DNA from: Hirudinaria manillensis
Lineage: Eukaryota > Annelida > Clitellata > Hirudinida > Hirudinidae
DNA length: 64,000 nt
Reading direction: 5' to 3'
Assembly: GCA_034509925.1 (NCBI GenBank)
Contig: CM067526.1
Location: 5,443,501 to 5,507,500 of the forward strand
The notes beneath the pieces are model-generated. The model was given only the letters and a program-made list of their open reading frames with translations. It searched no databases and was not told the DNA's origin. How positions within the stretch are numbered: the stretch's first letter is position 1; the number at the start of each line of letters is the position of its first letter. Made by a program: the position numbers and the translations under genes. This document shows positions 10,156 to 21,600 of this stretch, in pieces.

Positions 10156-11677
10156 CTACAGCGAATACAGCCTTGGTGTATAATATACTGTTGAAAAACG
10201 TTTAAGGATAGATCTGGCAAAAGATGGACTGAATTCATGGGTGTGTCGGAAGAAGTGCGAAGGATTATTGTAATTAGTGCTTATGGGGATGAGACCAAAA
10301 AATTTATCAGGGAGGACATTCCTGTCATACGAGAACATAAAGAAGGAGACAGTTTGGAGACTACGAATTTGGTGGATATTAAGCATGTTTTTATTAATAA
10401 AAGCTAAAGTTGCATGAGATGAAACGGGTAATGAAAAAACTATTCGGATGACAAGTTTTTGCAAAATGGATAATTGATTTAGATAACTATGGTAAGTGGC
10501 GCCCTTACAATGTTGTAGTAAATAAGGTATTGATAAGTAATTTAATAATATAATAGTAGTTCAATCTTGGTGATAATAAAAGGACAGATTCGGACTATGA
10601 CTCCAATATTCCTGGCCATTCAACATTATATGTGATTTATGTGGTCATGCCAAGATAAGTGTTCATCAATAATTACACAAAGATAACGAAAGCTAGTGAC
10701 TCTTCAGATTAGCTAGAATCCAATTATTAATATTGTCAAGTTCAATGTTTAAAGATCTGATGAGGAGGTTGACATTGTCACCAGAGATGTAAATGGCCAT
10801 GTCATCAAATGATGAAACATTGAAAATATCTATGCAGTTGAAATCATTCATATACATAAGAAAAAGTGGACCTAGAACAGATCCTTGAGGTACTCCACAA
10901 TTTACAATTGACATCATAAGAGATAGTATTATTATAAACTCTTTGTTTTCTATTAGCCAAACAATCAATAAACCACTGTAAAACAACACACCCCTAATAC
11001 CATAAAATTCAAGTTTAAATAATATTTTATAGTTCACAGAATCAAAAACTAATTTTAGGTCAAGAAAAGAGGCTATAAGAACTTCCCCAGCATCAACAAC
11101 ATTTGATATAGCAGACTGAAGTAGTAAAAGAGGCATTTAGGTTGCATGATTTTTTTCAAAAGCCGAATTGTGATTTATTGAAAATATTAAATTATCTAAT
11201 TAATCATCCTATTGTGAGCAATTTTTTCAATAAGTGGAAAAATAGGGTAATACGGAAATTGGTCTATAATTATTGAAATGACTAGAATCCCCAGACTTGA
11301 AAATTGGAATAACTTTAGCAGATTTTAATTCAGGAGGAACCAAGCCAGTATGGAAGGAACAGTTAAATATTGAAGATAAGGGGTCTCCTATTAAAGAGAT
11401 AGATTCATGAGCTACGGACGGATCAATATCGTCTCTGCCACAACTACGAGACTTTTTAAGTGTAGAAGTTTTTATTATGTCCAATGGATTAGTTGGAAGA
11501 AAACTCATAGATTGTAAGTTAGATATGGAGAGATATGATTCAAAAGTATTATTTGAGGTAGAATGAGTGTTGTCTGCGGTAATCTGGCCAATACTTGAGA
11601 AGTACTGATTGAATTGATTTGTAACATCCATGGGTGATAGCAAATTACCTTCATCATCAAAAAACATTGAAACATAC
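10156..11677 (-). mobile_element. LINE (CR1/Jockey-like) reverse-transcriptase fragment, decayed
   Basis: Three minus-strand pieces in order. 11697-11227 holds the RT N-terminal region (SCGRDDIDPSVAHES, PPELKSAKVIPIFKSGD, NNYRPISVLPYFS). 11136-10693 holds the palm (FLDLKLVFDSVNYKIL, CGVPQGSVLGPLF, then FDDMA in place of the usual YADD box). 10464-10156 holds the typical C-terminal tail. Frameshifts separate the pieces. The usual catalytic Ala-Asp-Asp is Asp-Asp-Met, so it is inactive. An LTR at 11678 is inserted into its upstream end. Confidence 0.8.
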
Positions 11678-11976
11678 TGTTGGATCCCTAGATCCAATAA
11701 ATTGAAGAATAATTAAAATTATATTGCCAATTAATTAATTTAATAATTAATTAAATTTAGTGGCAATATAATTTGAGAATTAATTAATTGTTGCTATTCA
11801 GACTCTTTGGTTATGCACCTCGACAAATGGATTTGTATCGGAAAGTAGAGCAAGAATTAGAGAACAGCAGATTTCAAGACTTAGACATTTGAAGCATCGT
11901 GCATCTTCCAAGCCATCTGACAACTTTCAATAAACCTGACCTTCTATAATTAGTTTGAGGACCCCGGGTTATTACA
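11678..11976 (+). repeat. 299-bp LTR with adjacent primer binding site (SAP-Gag Gypsy-like family)
   Basis: It begins TGTTGGATCCCTAGATCC and ends CCCCGGGTTATTACA. The primer site TGGTGTCAGGAGTGGGAT follows at 11978-11995, complementary to a tRNA-Leu 3' end, which fixes the orientation as plus. About 12000 onwards the sequence returns to the array spacer, so the element body has been lost. The LTR interrupts the LINE on its left. Confidence 0.85.
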
Positions 11977-11977
11977 T

Positions 11978-11995
11978 TGGTGTCAGGAGTGGGAT
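11978..11995 (+). other. Primer binding site, tRNA-Leu type
   Basis: TGGTGTCAGGAGTGGGAT one base after the LTR end, the position expected for minus-strand priming in LTR retrotransposons. The same 18 bases occur next to the LTR at 429-644. Confidence 0.7.
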
Positions 11996-12152
11996 TTAGA
12001 GTTAAAGGTTAAATAAGCATGTTGTTTCAATTCTTTCACTAAGACTATTAAAATAAAAGACAAGAATTATATGAGTTGTTTTAATTGAAAATATATATAT
12101 ATAAGTTCAATAATTAAGACGTGTTATTTCTTCTTTTTCAACATTTTCGTTA

Positions 12153-12400
12153 TGACATCATCGAAGTATTGCTTAGGTGTACATTGAAATATTAGAAAGG
12201 TCGTTTCAAAATTTTTGCCTTAAATTGCGACTAAATAATGTCCTAATAGTTGCCTCACAATATTTTCCATTTCAAAACAAAATCAGAGACCGAAAATTTG
12301 ATATTAATAGTTTTGGGATATAAGAAACTCGAATAAAAGCATTTTTGTTAACGTTAAAGCAGAGCACCCCCATCATTTGTATATGGTTTGGACAAGACAT
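12153..12400 (-). other. Conserved array spacer: CRE-like site and ORF-like segment upstream of unit E
   Basis: It contains TGACATCA (12153-12160) inside a short frame ending DDVITKMLKKKK and stop, followed upstream by a segment homologous to the spacer ORF at 34364-34564. It shows that unit E once had its own upstream region. Exons U, T and A, which should lie to its left, are gone. Confidence 0.5.
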
Positions 12401-12828
12401 TTATGGACAAATTTCAAAAGTGATTTGTTTAAATGTGTTTCGTTGACCAATCCGAGCGAAACAAACGTCCCAGGAAGAAATATTGACCTTAAATAGACTC
12501 GGGCTATTATTCTCATCCTCTCTCTCGGCTTAATGACCACGATTAACTATTATTGGGGTGAACAAAGGCTTACAGTTTGATATATTCTCGACCCGATAAG
12601 CATTCTTAAATGTCGATAAAAAAAGACGAAAAGAAAGTTATGTTTATTTAATATTGCACCTTATGTTTTGTCGTAGATTTTTTATAACTTCAGAATATCG
12701 AGATCTACATGGTTTATTAGGATCAACGCAATACGACACAGTACGATACGAACTCGAGCGGTATTAAAACGGAAAACGAGCGTGCCTCGTCGCACTAAAC
12801 CGTATAATCCCACAACACCTTCAGTGAA

Positions 12829-13146
12829 TCATCCTGCGCACGCTTCCTGAGCTGGTTCGCGTGGCGATGGAGCATTTTGCCGTTTGCCTCCACTAGGTAG
12901 ACTTGGGTCCTTGTAGTCTCTTACGAAGACTGCGTCTCCCTCGGCGAACTCTCTCATTCGTCGGTGGACGGGTTTCCTTTCTTCCATCTCCTGATCCGCT
13001 CTTGGGAGATGTTTTACTGGGCTTTTGAGTTGGAGGTCACTCAGGGGAGTTCTCAAAGGTCTCCCTAGGAGTTTCTCTGCCGGCGTCTTCAAATCCGTCA
13101 AAGACGTGCAAGGCGTTGTCCGGTAAGTTAAATTTCTGGAGCGCAT
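12829..13146 (-). pseudogene. Gypsy integrase C-terminal fragment
   Basis: Minus-strand frame with the integrase C-terminal signatures LTYRTTPCTSLTDLKTPAEK, LLGRPLRTPLSDLQL and EFAEGDAVFVRDY. It belongs to the same deleted element as the ORF at 13271-13747 and is separated from it by missing catalytic-core sequence. Confidence 0.75.
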
Positions 13147-13270
13147 CCTCCATCACCTCCTCTCCCTGCAGATTTTGTAGTGTACGCTTGAATGTGTCCA
13201 CAAAACGCTCAGCTTGTCCATTGCATTTGGTAGGTGACTTGACGTGTTGCAGTCCATTCCTCTGACAGAA

Positions 13271-13747
13271 CTAGCGAGCTAGCATTTTCATTCTAGTTGT
13301 CCCAGGATGTCCCTCGTGCAGCATCTTCAAAATTCGGCCTTGCAGGGCTGATGGGATCACGGCTCGTCCGTAGTTCTTCTCTGCCTTGGTGAGAGATCTA
13401 CTGGCGTGTGCGATCGCCTTCTCCGTGCCGTTCGGGAAGCGATGAGAGATGACTGCTCCCACTCCATAGTCACACGCGTCCGCAGCAACGACGATGTCCA
13501 GTGCAGGGTCGAAGTGCGTCAACAACAGATCAGACTGCAACACTACCTTGAGCTTGTCAAGAACTCTCTGGTGTTCAGCAGTCCACACGAATTTGTCTTC
13601 TCTTTCCAGATCGTCCAGGAGGCCTCTCATTGAACGCATATCTGGCACAAAAGACGAGTAGTAGCTTATCATACCTAAGAACGATTTCAGCTGCTTTTCT
13701 TCCATGAACATCGTCATCATGGTCAAAAACTTATCCTCAGTAGCCAT
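13271..13747 (-). CDS. Chimeric Gypsy ORF: Gag start, RNase H region and integrase zinc region fused by deletions
   Basis: From ATG 13747 the frame stays open for 158 codons. It begins MATEDKFLTMMTMFMEEKQ (Gag-type start) and passes directly into the RT-end/RNase H region (SFLGMISYYSSFVPDMR, FVWTAEHQRVLDKLK, VVAADACDYGVGAVISHRF, AIAHASRSLTKAEKNYG). It then jumps to the integrase N-terminal part (GRILKMLHEGHPGTTRMKMLAR). Two large deletions have both kept the frame. No protease, RT active site or integrase catalytic core remains, so the element cannot move by itself. Confidence 0.75.
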   Translation of the reverse strand: MATEDKFLTMMTMFMEEKQLKSFLGMISYYSSFVPDMRSMRGLLDDLEREDKFVWTAEHQRVLDKLKVVLQSDLLLTHFDPALDIVVAADACDYGVGAVISHRFPNGTEKAIAHASRSLTKAEKNYGRAVIPSALQGRILKMLHEGHPGTTRMKMLAR

Positions 13748-14944
13748 CCTCGTCGCCAAATATGTTATAACTTCAGAATATCGAGATCTACACGGTTTAT
13801 TAGGATCAATGCAATACGACGCAACACGACACAATACGACACAGTATGATACGAACACGAGCGGAATTAAAACGGAAAACGAGCGTGCCTCGTCGCACGA
13901 GGTACACAAAACCAAAGATACGTATAATCCCACAATAATTGATGTAAATTTAAGTTAATTAATTAATTGTTCTGCTGGTTTTAGGGTTGGTAATTTATGC
14001 CCACAACGATAAGAAACTGAGGATCAAGCATATATGAAATATACCGATTTACTATGTTAGGAAATTTCGATGTAAAGTACGACCATCTTTGACTTCTTAA
14101 TAATAATTTTCTGATCACAACTAATTTTATATCTTAAGCTTAATTTGATAATGAAATTTCAATTATTCAAAATTTAACCATATGTTCAGCCATAACACAT
14201 TAACTTGCGGGGTTTTAACACAAATTTATTGTTCATATTTTTCGATTTTTGTAACTAAAATTTAAATTAATATTTCTTACGATTACAAGCAGAAATAAAG
14301 TAAAAAGGAAATAATTTCTTTAAAAAAAAACCTAATGATGAATGGAGTGAAAGTAAAATTTGGAGGACAAAAGTTCCATATGCTGGTCAGAAATCATAGT
14401 TTTCATTCGAGGTTTTCCTTGAAAAGATCACATCAGATTTCTTCATTTCATCAAACGAGTCTCAATTTAAGCACCTCCCATTCCAATAAAGTTGGCCGTT
14501 TCTTCAGCAATCAGTCAGTCACCATGATGATAAGAAACGTCGTGAAACCTTCATTCAGTCAAAACCTCGCCATGAATTTGCAAATGATTGGAAATACTTT
14601 CGATGAGTAACCTGCTGATTAAAAATTCATCGGATATCGTCCGGCAATCAATGAATGAAGATAATAGAATTGGAATACGAACCTGTTCATGAATCTCTCG
14701 TTAAACATTCAAAAAAGAGAAAGTGGCGAGAACCACTGCTAGTAATTCTTCAAAATCTTTGAGTCTCAATGAAATATTATTTGTTATGTTTTGAGCACTA
14801 GGTATTCCCTCTTGGTGTCGATTCAGGGTGGAATGAAATTATTGTGGATATTTCTATTGACTTTGTTTCAGGCTTTCCTTTAGGAGCAATTGCTCGGTTT
14901 TTTCCTTTGCGATTTTTCTATTCTTTGTTCCTTATTTTTGCTGT

Positions 14945-17900
14945 TCAAATCTGGCCGTTTAGGTAGTTTTCCTTGGTATAAAGCATCAACATTTTCGAGT
15001 GTACATCCGAATAAAGTGCATATGTGTCCACATTCATCGTCGTACACGTGGGTGGATAAAGCACCTCTATATCACCGTAGTACGGTCTCCACACCACCAT
15101 CTTAAAAAGCGTCATGAAATATTTCTCAAAAAAACCCTTTTATAGTAATTTGTTTATGATTCTTTTATTGATAATGTAAAAAAAATATCATTATATATAA
15201 GCAAATATGATCAAAGAAAATCATCTGCATAAACTACCTAGTGACATGATATACTACTTGACCGAGATAATAATGAGAAAAAAGTTAGCAATTGTTGTAA
15301 CGCTTAGAAAGAACAGAGTTTACAGATGAGGTTGTAATACCAGAGATAGAGAATTGTTTTCATTCTTATAATACTAGGCCGAGATACTATTGAGAAAAAA
15401 AGTTAGCAGTTGTAAAGCTTAGAAAGATCAGAATTAACAGATGAGTTTCTAATGCCAAAGGATGAGAATTGTTCTCATTCTTGTGATTCAGTGAGAAAAT
15501 GATGCAAGAAAATCAAATCTGTCATTGTGAAGTACAATGCATAATCAGCAAGAATATCATAAAAAGAAAAAATAGGATAAACATCACTTTCATTGCAATA
15601 ATACCAAGACTGATTTGATACCATGGATCAGATGGTAGAGGGTGTATCATTTAAATGATGACAAGAAAATAGCCGAGGGCACATCAATTAGTGTGTTTTA
15701 TCATTTTGAAATAAAGCGTTTGACAATTAAATTAAACGTTCCAGATGTAACCAATGATCGTACAATGTTATTATAAATATAAAAACAAATCATAATTTTT
15801 AAATTGAGTACTATGAAATTGTAGCTTACTTGGGCAGTGTTACAAGTCGGAGCGCTTAGTGCGTAGCATTGTATAGGTGGGATTAGATTTTCGGGCAGAA
15901 CTTTCGGACATTGCTGCTGAAGTGGTCCTAATAATGTAGACCTCTTACCCACAGGTTTGTTTATATCAACATCGACAGCCATCTCAATGGACCACTCTAG
16001 GGCTTTCAGGATTTCGTAGACATTATTTTTGACATCTTTTAAGACTAAGTAACAGTAGAATTTCTGCTTTCTGTACACAAAATTCAAGGTTGGTGGTGGT
16101 GTTAATTTCTTTTTCGGTACGTTCCAGGTTGACTATTAATGTAGAAGTTCAATAAACAATTTAGAAAATAAGCTTTTCAATTTAAAAACTAAAATCTGTT
16201 CAACTGATTAACAAATTTAAAGTTTTTTTTTTAATTTGCGAAGTTGTGGCGACATTTAACACAACTTTGATCCCTGTAGCTATCGTTCATTGTTTGACCC
16301 GTTTTAAGACGGTTACATTAAAATTACATTCTAAATCCCGATATCCAAGTGAAGAGATTTACAACATTCAAACTAATAAAGTTTTATTATTATCAATAAT
16401 AATATTATCAATTTCTTTAGTATTAACTTCCAAATGTCAATAAATTACTTATACATTTTCTGATTAATAGACCAAAAATTATACTGTTTAAACGATTGGG
16501 TAAAGCCTACATCAGTTTTTAAGTTGTCATCCATAAATACAGTCCTGACGATTTTATTACTCGTTGGTCCTTTAACGCTGGTGACCTCATTCGTTGCCCC
16601 GTACCAAGGAAATTGCGTGCCACATGAATCGCTCATCATGTCGTATTTTCCAGATACAAGCTCCGGAATTTCCCAGCTTATTCTTTAACGGAATTAGGCA
16701 GTTGACAAACATCAAAGGATTTAAATTAACATTGAAATAATTATACATTTTAGCATTTTAAAGTTACTACATTGACATTGTCAAAATCAAATATTTTATG
16801 ATTAAATTAAGGAACGAAATAATAAAATTAATGAGTCATTAGAATTATGGCCAAAATGACATGGAAAATTGAGAATGCTTACATTCCTACATCACCATAA
16901 ACGCAGACTAGAGTCATCTCTGTACAAACTTGGATCCATCCGATTTGGATGTTTGCTCCAGGTGGCAATTTAGGAATTTCGACGGTGGCGGAAACTCTAT
17001 TTTAAAGCAATTCACTTTTAATTTTAGCAGGAAATCGCCTAATTTGTAATTGCGTAATTGATAATTTGGTTAAATTGATATTTAAAAAGAAAAAAAACTT
17101 TATCCCAGCAACAAACAATTTCTTATTTACCATCGACCTATGTTAATTTTGTTATATTTTGTAATAACCCGGGGTCCTCAAACTAATTATGGAAGGTCAG
17201 GTTTATTGAAAGTGTTCAGATGCCTTGGAAGATGTACAATGCTCGAATGTCTAAGTCTTGAAATCTTGCTGTATCTCTTACTCTCGCTCTGCTTTTCGAG
17301 ATAACTCTGTCTAGATTCATAACCAAAGCCTCTGAATAGTACCCATTAATTAATTATCAATTTATATTGCCAATCAATTTAATTAATTACTAAATTAATT
17401 AATCAGCAATATAATTTTAATTATTCTTCAATTATCTGGCTCCAGGAACCCAACAATATGATACACCAAGATAAGAATTTATATTGAATTTTTAATTGAT
17501 AATATTTAAACATAAAGAAATAGAAGGAAATCGTCTAATTCAATTTTAAAATTTGTAATTGCTCAATAGATAATGTGGTTAAATTGAAGATTAAAACTTT
17601 ATCCCAGCAACATATTGGCGGATTCCTGGATCCAGATAATTAATGAATAATCAAATTATATTGCTAAATAATTAATTAATGTTCATGTTCAAAGCAAAAA
17701 AGAACTGCAGACGACTGGAACGTCGCTACCTCCGGGAGCGCTCGTTGGTCGCCAAGCAGCTCTACAAGTCCGCCAAAGCGACTGCCAGGAACGCTATCCT
17801 CAATTCTAGGGCCTCCGCCATCAGAGGAGCTCAACTCCGACGCGAGCCCCCGTGCCACGTGGCGCGCCCTACACAGGCTTCTTCACACTCGCCCGCAGCA

Positions 17901-20900
17901 ATATTACACCGAGGAGGAGTGTTGTCGCTCTCGTCACCTCATTCAACTCATTCTTCATTACCAAAATAAGCAAGATTCATGATTCAATCAATGACAATAT
18001 CGCCAAATCATCCACCTCATCTTTCCCCACCAGGCAATACACAGGTACTTCAATGTCGACACTCCCACCGGTGTCCTCAGAAGAGGTTATCAGGACTATT
18101 CGCCATCTACCAAACAAGACATCTCTCGACTCATTTCCTACTCCCCTGCTCAAGAAATATGCTCTGATTCTATCTCCTATTCTATCCAAGCTAGCTAATC
18201 TTTCCTTCAGCACTGGCACATTTCCCTCTATCTTCAAAAATCTATCGTCAAAAAAGCTCAGTTTCTCCCTCTCCTGATAAAAATCAAACCTTGAGTCTGC
18301 CATCCCTGCAAATTACTGACCAATCTCCAACCTCTCTACCATGTCTAAACTGCTAGAGACTCATCCTGTCCAGAATCCGTCCGCATATTTCCTCCTCCAA
18401 TTTTTCGCCTTTCCAATCCGCCTACAGACCTGGTTTATCAACAGAAACGGCCCTCTCCCAAATTTTCAATGACCTCTCCAGACTATGCAGTGCAGCAGTG
18501 GTCGGCCTCGATCTCTCGGCTGCTTTTGACACAATCAATCACCAAATACTGCTGGAGAGACTCAAGATAGATTTTGGGATTGACGGACTTGCTATATCTT
18601 GGCTCCAATCCTATCTATCTAATAGGACTCAATATGTCAAACTAGGCGAACACTCCTCCTTTCCTGTAGAGCTCCTCGCTGGCGTTCCCCAAGGCTCAGT
18701 ACTTGGACCCCTACTCTTTACTACTTACACCTCGCCTTGATCCAGCTTAGTGCTATCCTACAATGTATCGTTCCATCAATATGCTGATGACACCAGCCTG
18801 TACTGCGCACTCTCCAGCCATAATCTTTCTGATCAGCTTGACAACTTACGTAAGTGTACCAAGGCTATAAACGACTGGTGAACATCCTTCAGCTTAATCC
18901 CCACAAGTCTGAACTTATGTTCATCGGGACACCAACGAACATTAAAGCTCTCAACCCTCCGTCCTCTGCAGAGGTAGCAGGAACTCCTCTCCCTTCCTCG
19001 GCTACTCTAAAACTGCATGGTGTCACATTTGATTCTCATTTGAGCTTCAGACAACACATAGCCTTCATAGTTAAAGCCAGCAACCATCTCATCTGGTCTA
19101 TACGGCATATCCGCCCACTCCTCTCCGTTGACACAACATCTGCACTCGCCCGCTCGCTGGTTCTATCTCGCCTCGACCACTGCAACTCTCTTCTATATGG
19201 ATCATCAGCTTCCCTGATCCAATTCCTTCCACGCATTCAAAACAAGTAAGCCAAGCTCGTATTACTCAATCCGACCCTTGACAGCTATGAGTGCCAGAGA
19301 AAACTTCATTGGCTACCCATCACCTCCCGAATCTCATTCAAAATATCCATAATAACTTATCGCTTACTCACGACATCAAATCCGCCTTACCTCCATCGCC
19401 TCATACAGCGCCGCCACCCACCCGAGAGTCTCCGCTCATCTGCCACCATCAACCTCCATCAACCGGTTCACAGGGCGACCATCGTCAATAGAAGTTTCTC
19501 ACTAGCTGCTCCTGCTGTCTGAAATGATCTACCCCATCTGTAAGAGCCAAGCCATCCCTGGAGCTCTTCAAAAACCCACCTCTTCAGGAAACACCTTCCA
19601 AATTAGAAACAGAAGATTCACACAAAGCGCCTCCGACGCTAGGCATACGGCGCCATATAAATTAACTATTATTTTTATTATTAGGTATTGTCTCACTCCA
19701 TTGCTTTTCAACGTTTACGTGCTGTTGCTTACCACACTCATCTAATGAAGATAATGAACGATTTCATCGCTCACACAAGACAACTCCTAGGTAGGAATGA
19801 AAAATGATCTCTCCATTAATTTATTTGGCGATGAACAAGGTAACTCTACATTTACCGCCCGGATTGGCTCAGATATCCTTATGTATTCTTCCATCAGACA
19901 AATCTTTCCCCCAAAGAGCCCGTCGAAAACATAAAATAGCTACCCAATCATGCGTCTACAACCACAAACACCCAAGCAAGCACTTGAGACCATTGACTGC
20001 CGAGTGATAAAATAACTTCAAAAGATATGAAATCGTTCACAAATATTATTCACGAACTTTGCTTGGAGAACAATTCTGTGTACTAGAGTTTTGAATTAAT
20101 TTGAAATGTAAATGGTTGACATAAGATATCGTGCACTATTAACTACATTAGCATCACAGTCAGCATCACTGCCAATTCGTAAATAATAAACCTGAAATAT
20201 GGCGAGGTAGTAACAATTGAAGTATGATCGTCGAAGAGGACTGAATAACTCTGGTCGATTCCGTACTTAAATTGTTGAAACTTTATATCCGAAGCCTTCA
20301 CTGGAGGCTGACTTTTCATAGGTCCCCAAGCCATGTTTTTCGAAGACTTAGATTCAATTTTTTGCTATCTCGAATTTTGTTCCGAACGATCCAGCTTGTT
20401 CCTCTTGCCGCTAACATTCCATAGAGAGAAATCTGTTACCGTGATGCTGTTCGTGATTCCGTAATTTTCTGAGAAACGCGAGGCGTGGGTAGAGGAGTTC
20501 GAAATCTATCTTTCCAAAGACATTTGTCCTTAATCAGGCATATTACTCCTGGCGACAAGGAATTTTTGACGGATTTTGACAAGATACGTTGTTGAAAGTA
20601 TGTTTCATTATTAAATAGAATTCTGTTGCCGACATACGCTGGTTTGAGATTGTTGCATTAGATCTTAAAATCGGTCTGTTCATCTTCGTTTTGAAGATTT
20701 AGTTGACTTGGTTGATGGCCGATTGAGGGAATCCCTGCCAAGCAAATTGAAATTCCTGGACCTGATGTTCCTCAAGTGATTGAATTTACAATGTGCAGAG
20801 TTGAAATTTGTTGTCCGCTTCTATGCCTGGTCTCTTGCTACTCTATTTTAAGATATATGGAGACGACGTTTCGTCGCAATCACCAAATCAGTCTGAATTG

Positions 20901-20980
20901 GAATCATGCTTGTCATTCACTTGAAAAGCCCCATATCTCCGTTCAACAGTGGATGTCCAACCAGTGATCCGCATGTTCAT
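14945..20980 (-). CDS. FAM78-like unit D (core exons intact, exon U broken)
   Basis: Exons: U 20790-20980, T 20440-20505, A 20192-20364, B 16883-16996, C 16511-16676, D 15830-16132, E 14945-15100. Exon U has TGA and TAG stops in frame and is one base shorter than its homologues (191 vs 192). T (SNSSTHASRFSENYG) and A-E are open. A uses an upstream TAG acceptor because the usual CAG is mutated to CAA. The core carries PYFRVSATVEIPKL, IQIGWIQVCTEM, FPWYGATNEV, LNFVYRKQKF, NKPVGKRSTLLG and VVWRPYYGD. Translation from the conserved ATG of MAWGP in exon A would give an intact core protein. The 3.2-kb A-B intron holds an LTR and a LINE. FAM78 proteins have no established function. Confidence 0.65.
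17160..17455 (-). repeat. Solo LTR, 296 bp (SAP-Gag Gypsy-like family)
   Basis: Same ends and body as 4967-5265. Comparison with the uninserted homologue at 25075-25095 (ttgttatata then taatacaccaagataag) places the insertion inside ttgttatat/atgatacacc, with ATAT on both sides as the likely target duplication. It lies in the A-B intron of unit D. Confidence 0.8.
17613..17687 (+). repeat. LTR fragment (first ~75 bp)
   Basis: ggattcctggatccagataat onwards matches the beginning of the LTR at 32023. It is abruptly replaced by LINE coding sequence at about 17688. Confidence 0.6.
17688..19640 (+). mobile_element. LINE (CR1/L2-like) fragment with reverse-transcriptase domain, decayed
   Basis: Successive plus-strand pieces. 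NCRRLERRYLRERS is the linker typical between endonuclease and RT. TSFNSFFITKISKIHDSIND and ILSKLANLSFSTGTFPSIFK are the RT N-terminal region. VVGLDLSAAFDTINHQILLE and GVPQGSVLGPLLFTTY are the palm. YADDTSLYC at about 18779 is an intact YADD box. HKSELMFIGTP and the LHWLPITSRISFK tail follow. Frameshifts and stops separate the pieces. It lies in the A-B intron of unit D. Confidence 0.85.
19690..19870 (+). repeat. Dispersed repeat, copy 1 (homologous to 27130-27300)
   Basis: attgcttttcaacgtttacg and ttaatttatttggcg are shared with 27130-27300, about 85-90% similar by eye. Both lie in the A-B introns of neighbouring units (D and C). This is either an old intron segment kept from the duplication or a non-autonomous element. 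Confidence 0.6.
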
Positions 20981-21289
20981 TCGGTGAACTCTTACCTGGG
21001 TTGGTAAGAAATGGAGATGTCCTCGATTTCCTCAACGTTCGATCAACCACTAATCTTTCCCATCAGCGTGCTTCTCAGTGCGTTTGATCGTCGCTATTTT
21101 TTTTTAGGATTATTTGTTTTAAAAGGCAGGACCTTATTGAACGACATTGAAGCCTGGAAATAAGCATGTTGTTAAAATCCTTTACCTATTTTAATAAAAG
21201 ACGGAAATTAATAAATTGTTTTAATTGAACAGATATTTTTAAGTTCAATAAGTAGATGTGTTATTTCTTCTTTTTCAACATTTTTGTTA

Positions 21290-21297
21290 TGACGTCA
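21290..21297. promoter_or_regulatory. CRE palindrome upstream of unit D
   Basis: Perfect TGACGTCA about 310 bp upstream of the unit D exon U start, at the same place as in unit B. Binding by CREB/ATF-type factors is inferred from the motif only. Confidence 0.45.
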
Positions 21298-21354
21298 TCG
21301 AAGTATTACTTACGTGTATATTGAATTATTTGCATTAGTAAAATCGTTTCAATT

Positions 21355-21600
21355 TTATTGCCACAAATTGCGGCTAAGTAATGTAATAATAGCTGCCTCA
21401 CAATATTTTTCATTTCCAAAAAAAATTAGAGACCGAAAATTTAATGGTAATAGTTTTGGGAGGAAAGCAGATCGAATGAAGACATTTTTGTTCACGAAAA
21501 AGAATAGAGCACCTCCGTCATTGTATATAGTTTGAACAAGACATTTCAAAAGTGATATATTTAAATGTGTTTCGGTGAAGAACCAATCCGAGCGAAACAA
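21355..21600 (-). other. Spacer ORF-like segment upstream of unit D
   Basis: Minus-strand frame of 81 codons (NDGGALFFFVNKNVFIR, LNFRSLIFFGNEKYCEA). It aligns without indels to the frame at 34364-34564 and more loosely to 40783-40983. Conservation of reading frame suggests a former or real small exon. Its fixed position upstream of exon U suggests a promoter or leader. I cannot decide between these. Confidence 0.35.

Larger units (their letters stand above)
12681..13934 (-). mobile_element. Internally deleted Gypsy element with 172-bp LTR
   Basis: The right LTR (13763-13934; minus strand TGTGGGATTATACG...GTTATAACA) and a left copy (about 12681-12815) are direct repeats sharing blocks such as TTATAACTTCAGAATATCG. 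Inside the right LTR a primer-site-like TGGCGACGAGGATGGC precedes an ATG. Only pieces of the pol gene remain between the LTRs. The element interrupts the array spacer downstream of unit D, as comparison with 21825-21890 shows (gtcgtagat on one side, gtaaatttaagttaatt on the other). Confidence 0.8.
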
